NCBI GenBank assembly: GCA_018268715.1
Contig: JAFDVZ010000011.1
Coordinates: 186,001 to 250,000 of the forward strand
Length of the DNA: 64,000 nt
Reading direction: 5' to 3'
Origin: Acidobacteriota bacterium
GTDB lineage: Bacteria > Acidobacteriota > Terriglobia > Bryobacterales > Bryobacteraceae
Part shown: one piece after another, positions 44,768 to 53,160 of the stretch
How the letters are laid out: each line of letters starts with the position of its first letter
Position numbering within the stretch: position 1 is the first letter of the stretch
Made by a program: the position numbers and the translations under genes
Notes under the pieces: model-generated
The model's database searches: none
Told to the model about the DNA's origin: nothing
What the model saw: only the letters and a program-made list of their open reading frames with translations

Positions 44768-46117
44768 TCAGAATGAGCTGACGAACTGCTGGATGGTTCC
44801 CATGGCGGTGTTGAGATCGATGCGCGCCAGGTTGTGGTTGAACAGCGCCGAGATCTGGTTGTCGCGGGCGCGCTGCAGGCGGGTCTGCGCATCGGTGACT
44901 TCGACGCTGTTGGCGACGCCCGCCTCGTATCGGCGGCGCGCCTGCGTCACTTCCTTTTCGGCCAGCTCCACGCCTTCGCGCGCGGCGGTCACCTGCGCGT
45001 CGGCAGAACGCAGGGATTCGAGCGCCAGGCGCACGTCGAGCTCGATCTGCTCCTTCAGGTCCGTGGCGCGGATGCGCTCCTGCCGGAGCTGCGACAGCGA
45101 TTCGGCGCGGCGGGCGTCGCGGCGGCCACCGTCAAATAGCGGCACTTTCAGCGAAACGCCGAAGTTGCGGGTGGGGAAAGCGGAGTCGATGCCGGGCCCG
45201 ATGGAGCCGTAATCGCCGAAGAATCCGACCGAGGGCAGGCGCTCCCACTTAGTGGCGCCGTAGGAGAGGTCGGCGTTGCGGACGCGGTCCTGCTGGGCCT
45301 TCAGCTCGGGGCGGTCCCCCAGGGCCGCCTTGACGGCGTCGGCGGCCGATGGCGCTTCCGACGGCTTGTAGTCGAGCTTGTCGGTGAGTTCGACCGAGCC
45401 TTCGAGCCTCAGGCCGACGGTCCGCATCAGTTGCAGGCGGGCGCGTTCGCGCTCGTTCTGGGCGACCACCAGGCGCTGGCGGTCGTTGGCGAGTTGCACC
45501 TCGGCGCGGGTGACCTCGATGCCGGTGCCCGTGCCGGCTCGCTTTTGGGAATTCGCCAGTTTGAGCAGCGCTTCCGACAGCTCGAGGTTCGCCTTGGCGG
45601 TGGCGAGCGTGGCTTCGTTTCGTAACGCGGCCAGGTAGGCTCGGGCGACCTGGTCCGCCACCTGATTGCGCGTGCCCTGGGCGTCGGCTTTCACCGCCGT
45701 CACCGCGACTCTGGCGGCCTGGAGGCGGCGGATCGCGCTCCAATCAAAGATGGTCTGGCTACCGCTGACGCGCACGTCGAAGACATTGAACGGTCCGACG
45801 ATGGAGGGGAACTGGAAGCCGGGGATCGAGGCGAACTTCGAGAAGTCGAGGCCCATCGCCCTCAGGTTCTGGACCGAGCTGCGCTCGCTGACGGAGGCGT
45901 CGAAGTTCGGCAACAGCGCTGATTTGGCCTGCGCGGACCGTGTTTCGGCCTGGTGGATGAACTCCTCGGCCAGTTGCACGCGGGCGCTGCCTTCGGGCGA
46001 CAGGGCGATTTCGACGGCGCGCTTCAGGCTGAGCGGCAGGACCGCGGGGTTCTGCGCGGGCCCGGCCGTTTGGGCCCATACGGCGGCCCCGATCAGGAAT
46101 ATCCAGAATCTAGGCAT
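44768..46117 (-). CDS. TolC family outer-membrane efflux protein
   Basis: The 449-residue protein has a signal peptide (FWIFLIGAAVWAQ) and two OEP repeats with long helices (AEEFIHQAETRSAQAKSALLP; AEKEVTQARRRYEAGVANSV). It ends MGTIQQFVSSF. Unlike the STAS-TolC protein at 27-29 kb it has a normal start. It is the second gene of the operon and its start overlaps the tetR gene by 8 bp; in E. coli the Ybh system borrows TolC, so here the operon supplies its own channel. Confidence 0.92.
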   Translation of the reverse strand: MPRFWIFLIGAAVWAQTAGPAQNPAVLPLSLKRAVEIALSPEGSARVQLAEEFIHQAETRSAQAKSALLPNFDASVSERSSVQNLRAMGLDFSKFASIPGFQFPSIVGPFNVFDVRVSGSQTIFDWSAIRRLQAARVAVTAVKADAQGTRNQVADQVARAYLAALRNEATLATAKANLELSEALLKLANSQKRAGTGTGIEVTRAEVQLANDRQRLVVAQNERERARLQLMRTVGLRLEGSVELTDKLDYKPSEAPSAADAVKAALGDRPELKAQQDRVRNADLSYGATKWERLPSVGFFGDYGSIGPGIDSAFPTRNFGVSLKVPLFDGGRRDARRAESLSQLRQERIRATDLKEQIELDVRLALESLRSADAQVTAAREGVELAEKEVTQARRRYEAGVANSVEVTDAQTRLQRARDNQISALFNHNLARIDLNTAMGTIQQFVSSF

Positions 46118-46754
46118 GTCTGGCTCCTTGTTGAGATTGGGCGTCTTGGACCGCGGCCCGGAAGCCAGCGGCGGTGAATCGCACGATGCGTTCGATGAGA
46201 GCTTCGGTGTCGCTGGAGTTCACCTCGCCGCCGGTGATTTCGGAGATGATGCGCGACCAGCTCATGGTGTGGACCATGACGCCGATGGTGAAGTGCATGC
46301 GCCACATGAGGTCGGCGGGCGGGAGTTCGGGACAGGCCCGGGCGAAGGCGACGCGAAAGCGGGCGGCGAGGGGTTTCAGATGCGGTTCGAACAGGCGGTG
46401 GAGGAACTCGCCGGGCGTCCCGTAGAGGCGGCCGAACAGGATGCGGATGTCCTCGCGCCCGGGCATGCGAAGCGGCGGGTCGACGAAGGCGTGGATGACG
46501 GCCTCGAGCGGGAGCGGGCCCTCCGGGTGCTCGCGTTCGACGGCGTCGAGCACCTCGATACGCAGGCGGTTGATGGGCGCGATGCGGCGGGCGACCAGGG
46601 CGTCGATCAGGGCGTCCTTGGACTGGAAGTGGTAGTTGACGGCCGCCAGGTTGACGCCGGCTTTGGCGGTGATGGCGCGGAGGGAGACATCGAATCCGTG
46701 CTGGGCGATGAGGGATTCCGCCGCGTCGAGGATCCGGGTCTTGGTGTCGGTCAT
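46110..46754 (-). CDS. TetR family regulator (CecR/YbiH-like)
   Basis: The 214-residue protein has a TetR HTH (AQHGFDVSLRAITAKAGVNL, then AVNYHFQSKDALI) at residues ~18-50 and a long C-terminal ligand domain of the DUF1956/CecR type (FGRLYGTPGEFLHRLFEPHL). It leads the exporter operon, so it probably represses it and itself and is released by the pump's substrate. E. coli CecR likewise heads ybhGFSR. A strong promoter with an embedded palindrome precedes it. Confidence 0.9.
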   Translation of the reverse strand: MTDTKTRILDAAESLIAQHGFDVSLRAITAKAGVNLAAVNYHFQSKDALIDALVARRIAPINRLRIEVLDAVEREHPEGPLPLEAVIHAFVDPPLRMPGREDIRILFGRLYGTPGEFLHRLFEPHLKPLAARFRVAFARACPELPPADLMWRMHFTIGVMVHTMSWSRIISEITGGEVNSSDTEALIERIVRFTAAGFRAAVQDAQSQQGARHA

Positions 46755-46762
46755 ACGTTCGT

Positions 46763-46794
46763 TTTAATTATACGATTGTTTAAATCTCTGTCAA
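46763..46794 (-). promoter_or_regulatory. Consensus sigma70 promoter with embedded palindrome ahead of tetR
   Basis: On the minus strand TTGACA (46794-46789), a 16 bp spacer and TATAAT (46772-46767) form a perfect consensus promoter ending 12 nt before the tetR start. An imperfect 22 bp palindrome (46763-46784, arms TTTAA/TTAAA, 14 of 22 positions symmetric) covers the -10 and much of the spacer: a likely TetR operator. The same 58 bp serves the divergent aminotransferase gene. Confidence 0.65.
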
Positions 46795-46815
46795 GAGTGC
46801 TAGACTTAGTCCTTG

Positions 46816-47991
46816 GTGGAGGCTTCGACGGGCGCATTCCAGGGATTCGGCGATTTCGGAGGACGGGTCTGGCTGAACACCGCCCATCAGGGACCGCTGC
46901 CGCTGGCCGCCGCCGTGGAGGCGCGCGAGGCGGTGGAATGGAAAACCTCGCCGAGGGAACTCACGGGCGCGAGGTTCGACGCCGTCCCCCGGCGGCTTCG
47001 CGCGGCGCTGGGGCGACTCATCAACGCCCCCGACGATGAGATCATCCTGGCCAACAGCGCCTCGTACGGATTGAACGTCATCGCCAACGGGTTCCCCTGG
47101 AGGCCCGGCGATGAAATCCTGGCGATGACGGGCGACTTCCCCTCCGACCTGCTGCCCTGGCAGATGGTGGAAGCGCGCGGCGAGGCTCGGTTGATCCGGC
47201 TGCAGCCCCGGGAGCGCGTCATCTCCCCGGAGGAACTGGAAGCCGCCATTACGCCTCGGACCCGCCTGTTTTGCACCACCTGGGTGCACTCGTTTTCGGG
47301 CTACGCCACTGACCCGGCCGCGCTGGGGGAGATCTGCCGGCGGCGCGGCGTGCGATTCGTGCTCAACGTTTCGCAGGGGCTCGGCGCAAGGCCGCTGGAT
47401 GTCGGACGGGAGCCGGTGGACGCCGTGGTTGGCGCGGGCTGGAAATGGCTCTGCGGGCCGTACGGCTGCGGTTTCTGCTGGATGTCGCCGGAGCTGAGGG
47501 AGCTGCTGCGGCGCGTCAAGGCGTACTGGCTGTCGATGCTGACGGCCGAGGATCTGTCGGGCGAGCTCCGGGATCCGGTTCTCCCCGATCGGCCGGACGC
47601 GCATTCCTTCGATGTCTTCGCGCCGGCCAATTTCTTCAACTTCAAGCCGTGGGCCGCTTCCATCGAGTTCCTGCTGGCGCACGGCATCGAGCGGATTCGC
47701 GACCACGACGATGGGCTGGTGGACCAGTTCGTCGACGGGCTCGACCCGCGACGGTTCGAAGTCCTGAGCCCCCGCGAACGTTCCCCACGCCGTTCGACGC
47801 TGGTGTTCCTCTCGCACCGGGATCGTGCGCTGAATCCGGCGGTGCAAGCCGCGCTTGCGGAAGCGGGCGTGGACGTCGCCTTGCGTGGAGGCGCCCTGCG
47901 CGTCGCGCCGCATTTGCACACCTCGGGCCGGGACATCGCCCGCGCGCTCGACGTTCTGAACCGCTTCAGATCGCCTGCGGCAGCAGGATAA
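46816..47991 (+). CDS. Class V aminotransferase-fold PLP enzyme
   Basis: The ~391-residue protein begins at GTG 46816 or TTG 46813; neither has a good ribosome site. Fold-type I PLP motifs are present: LANSASYGLNVIANG (phosphate cup), TTWVHSFSGY, and Lys210 in GAGWKWLCGPYGCGF, the Schiff-base lysine. The residue usually Asp (DxxQ, which contacts the pyridine nitrogen) is Asn184 here (VLNVSQGLGA). The sequence is close to isopenicillin-N-epimerase and cysteine-desulfurase-like members, and substrate is unknown. The gene is divergent from tetR and overlaps tssK by 26 bp in convergent orientation. Confidence 0.85.
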   Translation: MEASTGAFQGFGDFGGRVWLNTAHQGPLPLAAAVEAREAVEWKTSPRELTGARFDAVPRRLRAALGRLINAPDDEIILANSASYGLNVIANGFPWRPGDEILAMTGDFPSDLLPWQMVEARGEARLIRLQPRERVISPEELEAAITPRTRLFCTTWVHSFSGYATDPAALGEICRRRGVRFVLNVSQGLGARPLDVGREPVDAVVGAGWKWLCGPYGCGFCWMSPELRELLRRVKAYWLSMLTAEDLSGELRDPVLPDRPDAHSFDVFAPANFFNFKPWAASIEFLLAHGIERIRDHDDGLVDQFVDGLDPRRFEVLSPRERSPRRSTLVFLSHRDRALNPAVQAALAEAGVDVALRGGALRVAPHLHTSGRDIARALDVLNRFRSPAAAG

Positions 47992-49327
47992 TCAGCTCCA
48001 TCTGCGGATTCGGGAAGTCGGCGGGAGCGTAGACCGCCATGTTCCTGGCGCGCACGACGGCTTCCCATGGGCCGCCGCTCTGGTTCAGGCTGAAGTACTG
48101 ATAGTTCAGCTTGATGGGGATGGCGGCGGGCGGCGTCGTCACGTGCGTCATCAGCACGCCGGGCAGCGCGCGCTGCACCAGGTGCTCGATGTAATCGGCC
48201 GAGCAGATCTTCACCAGATGGGGGACACGGGCGATCAGGTCCGCCGCCGTGGTTTCGGCGCTGATCGCCAGGTACATCTTCGTGTTCTTCAGATAATCGT
48301 CGCGGTCGATCGGGGTGGCGTAGATCGAGGGTTGCACCAGCTTGAGCGGCAGCGACACGAAATTGCTGGGCACCACCGTTTCGAGCAGGAACCGCAGCTT
48401 CTCGTCGAGGTCGGTGAAGCAGGCGCCCAGGTTGTCGTGATCGTACACCGGCAGGTCGCGCGGATGCACCTTGAGTGAGAACGTGGTCAGCGTGCCGGCA
48501 AGCGACAGCATCGCGTTGTACAGCACCTCGGGATGCCCGCCGCGCGTTTCGAAGATGTGACGGAACATCGGGAAGAAGGAATTGATGGTGTAGAGCAGCC
48601 AGAAACTGGCGATGTCGGCCGCGGTGAAATCGGCCAGGCTCTGGTTCTTCTGCCTGCGCGTGCCGGCCAGCGTGCTGCTCTTGGCCGCCAGAATTTCCAC
48701 CAGGCGGCGGGCGATCGACACCAGATAATCGCTCGAATTCAGGTCGAGCAGCGGGGCGACGAAGCGGGGATCCAGTTGATACAGCCCGGCCGGGGACTTC
48801 CGCACCTTGGCCACACGCAGGTAGGAACTGCCGTCCAGGTTCTCGCCCTCCACCAGCAGGCGGAAGTTCTTCTTGGCGACGAGAATCGGCTTCTCCGACT
48901 GACCGGTGTTATCGTCGCGGATCATCTCGACTTCCGCGCGATAGCGGGCGTCGCCGTCGCGACGGGCGCTCGCCACATTCAACCCCCGCTCCCTGTAATG
49001 CGGCACCGTCAGGTACACGTCCAGGCTGTCCTGGTCGGGCCCGAACTGGTCGGCCAAGGGCCGCTGCGGCGGGGCGGGATCGGAAACCGGGATGTCGAAC
49101 AGCAGCCCGTCCGGCAGGATGCCCGAGGCCTCCGAAATAGAGAAGATGCCGGCGGCCAACGCTTCCTGGTCGATTCGCAAGCTCTCGAACCCCCACGGCC
49201 GGAAGTTCAGCGCATGCAGGTGAAAATGCATGCTCTGCTCCAGGTAACGATCCTGGATTTGCAGGTGCTGAGGATTGAGAAACGTGCCTTTGGCCCAGAT
49301 GACCGGCTCTAAAAGGGGCATCGGCAT
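47966..49327 (-). CDS. tssK: Type VI secretion baseplate protein TssK
   Basis: The 453-residue protein starts at MPMPLLEPVIWAKGTFLNPQH, the family's hallmark N-terminus (PVxWxxGxFLxPQHFQ). A second ATG follows 2 codons later. TssK (ImpJ/VasE, ~445 residues) is a trimer that links the T6SS baseplate to the TssJLM membrane complex. The segment LASFW-LYTINSFFPMFRHIFETRGGHPE-like region and the C-terminal beta part (NYQYFSLNQSGGPWEAV) are typical. It lies 50 bp downstream of a methyltransferase gene on the minus strand and is divergent, with that gene, from the tssB operon. Confidence 0.95.
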   Translation of the reverse strand: MPMPLLEPVIWAKGTFLNPQHLQIQDRYLEQSMHFHLHALNFRPWGFESLRIDQEALAAGIFSISEASGILPDGLLFDIPVSDPAPPQRPLADQFGPDQDSLDVYLTVPHYRERGLNVASARRDGDARYRAEVEMIRDDNTGQSEKPILVAKKNFRLLVEGENLDGSSYLRVAKVRKSPAGLYQLDPRFVAPLLDLNSSDYLVSIARRLVEILAAKSSTLAGTRRQKNQSLADFTAADIASFWLLYTINSFFPMFRHIFETRGGHPEVLYNAMLSLAGTLTTFSLKVHPRDLPVYDHDNLGACFTDLDEKLRFLLETVVPSNFVSLPLKLVQPSIYATPIDRDDYLKNTKMYLAISAETTAADLIARVPHLVKICSADYIEHLVQRALPGVLMTHVTTPPAAIPIKLNYQYFSLNQSGGPWEAVVRARNMAVYAPADFPNPQMELIILLPQAI

Positions 49328-49377
49328 TAAAGTAGCAGAATTGCCGCGACTCGACAAACTGGAGCGCGCTCGATTCG

Positions 49378-50826
49378 TTACAACGCCAGGAACCGCCGCT
49401 CGGCCAGTTTCCGAACCACCGCGCAACACTGGCTCCGAACCGCCGCTTCCGGCGCGCGGACGGTGGCGACGATGCCGGCGATCAGTTCGCCGAGCGTTCG
49501 GGACCCATCGCAGGAGGCCAGAAACTGCGCCACCGGCCATTCGACGGAAAGCAGCCCGGGCAGGCCCCGAGTCATGGTCAAATCGAGCGAGGCCGGCTCC
49601 CATTTCCCACCCGCCTGCCGGAGCTTCTGATCGAGCCGGCATTCGGGCCCCAGGCGGGGCCTCAGGGCGATGAGCTCCTCGTCGGACGGATGGGCGGAAA
49701 GAACGGTCTGATTGGCGAACACCCGCTCCACCAGGTCGCCCACGGGTTCGGAGACGTCGATGGTGAGATCCTCGACGCGCAGCCAGCTTTCGCCGGACCT
49801 TCGCCGCAGGATCATCATCCCGCCGCAGATCTGCTCGACGTTTTGTTCTCGATAGTAGGCGGCCCAATTCTCGAACTTCCGCCGCGTGCTGGCGGCGTCC
49901 TCGAGCATCTCGTTCTTGAGGCGCTCCTGCGCATAGGCGCCCGGGTCCCGGGTGTAGGCCCGCAGGATCCAGGCGTCGCAGCCGGCGCCGTCCAGCCATT
50001 CGGCCAGCCGCTCCTGCCACGGCTGTCCCTTCTGCTGCACCCACTCGAGGGTCATCATCATGTAACCGCCCTCGGCGAGCATCGGCGCGCCCTCGCGCAC
50101 CACGCGCCGGCAGTAGCCGTCGAGCGCCATCGAATTCTCGCAGAACAACTGGCTGGAGGTGGGCGTCACAAAGAACGGCGGATTGGCCAGAATCAGGTCG
50201 AACGCGCGGCCTTTCACGGTTTCATAGGTGTCGCCGGTGAAGCACTCAATGTTCGATACGCCGTTGAGACTCGCGTTGAATCGGGTGAACGCCTCCGCCC
50301 GAGGATTCAGGTCCGTGGCGACGACCGTCCCGCTGTGGCCAGCCGCCATCACCGACAGCACCCCGCAGCCCGACCCGAGATCCAGCGTCGCGCCCACCTG
50401 AGCGCGGATGGAAAACAAGTCGACAATGCGCGTCGTCTGATTGGCCCACAACACCACCTCCGGCTCGTGGATGCAGGTCATCGGATCCGCCGCGAACCAG
50501 AAGTTCGCGAGCGGCGTCAGCATCACCTCCGGCCGGATCTGATCACCGTTCACCGAAAGAACGCCGGATTCCCGCAAAGGGGCCAGAATTTCCGCTGGAA
50601 TAAGCTCCTCCACGAGCGTTTTGTCCACTTCCACGGTGAACAAAAGAAGCCGGAGCAGGACGTTGAATCGGCTGGGCTCCCTCGTGTAGTCGAGCAGAAA
50701 CGCCCGCGTGGTTGGGCTCAGTTCGCGAAGGTTCGGACGGGAGCGGAATTCCTGTTCGGTGAACCCCGATTCCGTCAGGAAGGTGCGAATTGCGGAGGCA
50801 CTGGCGGGTGAGAGCGGCTGGAGCAT
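49378..50826 (-). CDS. SAM-dependent methyltransferase with C-terminal regulatory-like domain
   Basis: The 482-residue protein has a class I SAM domain (~140-270): motif I TLDLGSGCGVLSVMAAG, motif II VVATDLNPRAEAF, and motif IV LANPPFF, the NPPF/Y motif of amino-group methyltransferases acting on glutamine, adenine or guanine (HemK/PrmC, RsmC). The N-terminal ~130 residues are helical, PrmC-like. The C-terminal ~90 residues (VAQFLASCDGSRTLGELIAG...LAERRFL) resemble PqqD or methyltransferase-regulatory winged helices. It lies 50 bp ahead of tssK on the same strand, so it is probably cotranscribed with it. Its target is unknown; a link to secretion is inferred from position only. Confidence 0.8.
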   Translation of the reverse strand: MLQPLSPASASAIRTFLTESGFTEQEFRSRPNLRELSPTTRAFLLDYTREPSRFNVLLRLLLFTVEVDKTLVEELIPAEILAPLRESGVLSVNGDQIRPEVMLTPLANFWFAADPMTCIHEPEVVLWANQTTRIVDLFSIRAQVGATLDLGSGCGVLSVMAAGHSGTVVATDLNPRAEAFTRFNASLNGVSNIECFTGDTYETVKGRAFDLILANPPFFVTPTSSQLFCENSMALDGYCRRVVREGAPMLAEGGYMMMTLEWVQQKGQPWQERLAEWLDGAGCDAWILRAYTRDPGAYAQERLKNEMLEDAASTRRKFENWAAYYREQNVEQICGGMMILRRRSGESWLRVEDLTIDVSEPVGDLVERVFANQTVLSAHPSDEELIALRPRLGPECRLDQKLRQAGGKWEPASLDLTMTRGLPGLLSVEWPVAQFLASCDGSRTLGELIAGIVATVRAPEAAVRSQCCAVVRKLAERRFLAL

Positions 50827-51066
50827 CAGGACACTATCTTATACCGCAATGACAGAATGTCCGCCCCGCCGGCCGCCGGTACTAGACTGCCCAACCTTGG
50901 AAAAATACTTGATCACTTCAATGGGGAAATATCGCTTGTCCATAATGAAAGCGGTCGCGATAACGGCGGCTGGATTGAGTTTGAGGCTACGGGGAATACT
51001 GACGAATTCCGCTTGACCGCGGACGCCGGGCCGACTATAGTTGAACAACGTACGGAGGGTATATCC
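50827..51066. promoter_or_regulatory. Divergent T6SS intergenic region
   Basis: This 240 bp region drives tssB to the right and the methyltransferase-tssK pair to the left. A strong tssB promoter (separate entry) lies at its right end. On the minus strand TATAAG (50843-50838) is 11 nt before the methyltransferase ATG; no -35 matches. I saw no sigma54 -24/-12 element. A reading frame upstream of tssB (from 50857) is open but contains the promoter and is not supported. Confidence 0.5.
51013..51041 (+). promoter_or_regulatory. tssB: Sigma70 promoter of the tssB operon
   Basis: TTGACC (51013-51018), a 17 bp spacer and TATAGT (51036-51041) form a near-consensus promoter. Transcription would start near 51048, and CGGAGGG (51053-51059) 7 nt before the ATG is a strong ribosome site. 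Confidence 0.7.
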
Positions 51067-51573
51067 ATGGGCAGAGAAAGCACACAGCACAAACTTGACC
51101 GTGTTCGGTCACCGCGCGTCCAGATCACGTACGACGTCGAGGTCGGGGGCGCTATCGAATTGAAAGAATTGCCGTTTGTTGTCGGCGTACTGGGAGATTT
51201 CACGGGCCAGCCGGAGCAGCCGCTACCGAAACTGAAGGACCGGAAATTCGTCGAGGTGAACCCTGACAACTTCGATACCGTGCTCGAGGGAATGAAGCCG
51301 CACTTGAACTTCGCCGTCGAGAACAAACTGAGCGATGAGCCGGATGCTCCAAACCTGAAAGTGGACCTGCACTTCAAGAGCATGGATGACTTCGCTCCCG
51401 AGAATGTCGCCAAGCAGGTGAAGCCGTTGAAGGAACTGCTCGACCTCCGCACGCGTCTGGCGGATTTGCGCGGCAGCCTGCAAGGCAACGACAAGCTCGA
51501 GGAGATGCTGCTCGACGCGGTGGGCGATTCGAGCAAGCTCGACAAACTGAAGAAGGAAATGGGTAGGGAGTAA
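51067..51573 (+). CDS. tssB: T6SS contractile sheath small subunit TssB
   Basis: The 168-residue protein matches TssB/VipA in length and sequence: an N-terminal QHKLDRVRSPRVQITYDVE, then VVGVLGDFTGQPE and RKFVEVNPDNFDTVLEGM, and a helical C-terminus (LDLRTRLADLRGSLQGND). The start at MGRESTQHK is chosen for the ribosome site and because the upstream frame overlaps the promoter. TssB and TssC form the sheath that contracts to drive the Hcp tube. tssC begins 3 bp after its stop. Confidence 0.97.
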   Translation: MGRESTQHKLDRVRSPRVQITYDVEVGGAIELKELPFVVGVLGDFTGQPEQPLPKLKDRKFVEVNPDNFDTVLEGMKPHLNFAVENKLSDEPDAPNLKVDLHFKSMDDFAPENVAKQVKPLKELLDLRTRLADLRGSLQGNDKLEEMLLDAVGDSSKLDKLKKEMGRE

Positions 51574-51576
51574 TCA

Positions 51577-53061
51577 ATGCCGGATCCACAAGCACAGGCC
51601 CAGGCGGCCGCAACGGAGCAGGTACTCGAGGGCAACCTACTCGATCAGATCGTCGAGGAAGGCCGGTTTGGCAAAGAGCCCGCGTCGCTCGAGCGCGGCA
51701 AGAACCTGATCAAGGAATTCGTCGCCCAGTTCCTCGACGGTTCGATGACCATCGCGCGCGACGCCGAGATGATGATTAACGCGCGCATCGCGCAGATCGA
51801 TCATCTGATTTCGCTCCAGTTGAACGAGATCATGCACCATCCCTCGTTCCAGAAGCTCGAGGGCACCTGGCGTGGGGTGAAGTACCTCATGGACCAGAGC
51901 GAAACCGGCACGATGCTGAAGATCAAGGTCATGAACGCCTCCAAAAAGGAGCTGCTCAAGGATCTGCAGCGCGCGCCCGAGTTCGACCAGAGCGCCCTGT
52001 TCAAGAAAGTGTACGAAGAAGAGTACGGCGTGTTCGGCGGAGCTCCGTTCGGCGCCCTGGTGGGCGATTACGAATTCGGCAAGCACCCCGAGGACATTGA
52101 ACTGCTCGAGAAGATTTCGAACGTGGCCTCTTCGGCCCACGCGCCGTTCCTGAGCGCCGCGTCCCCCGAGCTGTTCAATCTGCCCAGCTACACGAGCCTG
52201 GACGCCCCGCGCGACCTGGCCAAGATTTTCGACACCACCGAGTACGCCAAGTGGAAGAGCTTCCGCGCCCAGGAAGATTCCCGTTACGTGGCGCTCACGC
52301 TGCCCCGCACGCTCGGCCGCCTGCCCTACGGCAAGGACACCAAGCCGGTGGAGGCGTTCAACTATGAAGAGCATGTGGACGGCACCGATCACTCCAAGTA
52401 TCTGTGGATGAACGCGGCCTACGCGCTCGCCACCCGCATGACCAATTCGTTCGCCAAGTACGGCATGTGCGTCGCCATGCGCGGCGTCGAGGGCGGCGGA
52501 CTGGTGGAAGGTCTCCCGGTGCACAACTTCTACACCGACGAAGGCGACATCGCGATGAAGTGCCCGACCGAAGTTCCCATCACGGACCGCCGTGAGAAGG
52601 AACTGGCCGACCTCGGCTTTGTGCCGCTGGTCCACTGCAAGGGCACCGACTACGCCGCCTTCTTCAGCGTGCAATCGGCTCAGAAATCCAAGCTGTACGA
52701 CACGGACTCCGCCAACGCCAACGCCCGTTTGTCGACCCAGCTTCCCTACATCATGGCCGTGTCGCGATTCGCGCACTACCTGAAGGCCATGATGCGCGAC
52801 AAGATCGGCAGTTTCATGTCCCGCCAGGACGCGGAAACGTTCCTGAATCGCTGGATCATGCGGTACGTCATCCCCGACGACACCGCGTCTCCGGAAATGA
52901 AGGCCCGCTGCCCGCTCCGCGAAGCCCGCGTGGATGTGGCCGAGGTGCCTGGAAAGCCTGGCGTGTACCGCGCCGTCGCCTTCCTCCGCCCGCACTTCCA
53001 GTTGGACGAACTGACCGTATCGCTCCGCCTGGTCGCCGATCTTCCGGCGCCCGCGAAGTAG
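51577..53061 (+). CDS. tssC: T6SS contractile sheath large subunit TssC
   Basis: The 494-residue protein carries TssC/VipB hallmarks: LEGTWRGVKYLMDQSE, EEYGVFGGAPFGALVGDYEF, and FRAQEDSRYVALTLPR with GRLPYG. The C-terminal RPHFQLDELTVSLRLVADLP is the classic end. TssC builds the sheath with TssB; its N-terminal helix is the site that ClpV extracts. The long N-terminal tail (~30 residues before SLERGKNL) is Gln/Ala-rich and could be the ClpV site. Confidence 0.97.
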   Translation: MPDPQAQAQAAATEQVLEGNLLDQIVEEGRFGKEPASLERGKNLIKEFVAQFLDGSMTIARDAEMMINARIAQIDHLISLQLNEIMHHPSFQKLEGTWRGVKYLMDQSETGTMLKIKVMNASKKELLKDLQRAPEFDQSALFKKVYEEEYGVFGGAPFGALVGDYEFGKHPEDIELLEKISNVASSAHAPFLSAASPELFNLPSYTSLDAPRDLAKIFDTTEYAKWKSFRAQEDSRYVALTLPRTLGRLPYGKDTKPVEAFNYEEHVDGTDHSKYLWMNAAYALATRMTNSFAKYGMCVAMRGVEGGGLVEGLPVHNFYTDEGDIAMKCPTEVPITDRREKELADLGFVPLVHCKGTDYAAFFSVQSAQKSKLYDTDSANANARLSTQLPYIMAVSRFAHYLKAMMRDKIGSFMSRQDAETFLNRWIMRYVIPDDTASPEMKARCPLREARVDVAEVPGKPGVYRAVAFLRPHFQLDELTVSLRLVADLPAPAK

Positions 53062-53075
53062 AACAACACGACATG

Positions 53076-53097
53076 GGGCGCCCCGCTGGCGGCGCCC
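53076..53097 (+). other. Hairpin in the tssC-hcp gap
   Basis: GGGCGCC (53076-53082) and GGCGCCC (53091-53097) form a 7 bp GC stem with an 8 nt loop, not followed by a T-run. It could act as an attenuator or 3' protector for tssC mRNA. The gap here is 99 bp, the longest between tssB and tssG. Confidence 0.5.
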
Positions 53098-53160
53098 TCA
53101 CCGATCCAAATCATTACAACTACAAGCAATTTCGAGCACGAGTAAAGGAGACTCTTCTCA

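Noticed and set aside
50857..51066. A 70-codon N-terminal extension of TssB
   Set aside because: The near-consensus promoter and ribosome site fall inside it, and TssB homologues start at the chosen ATG.
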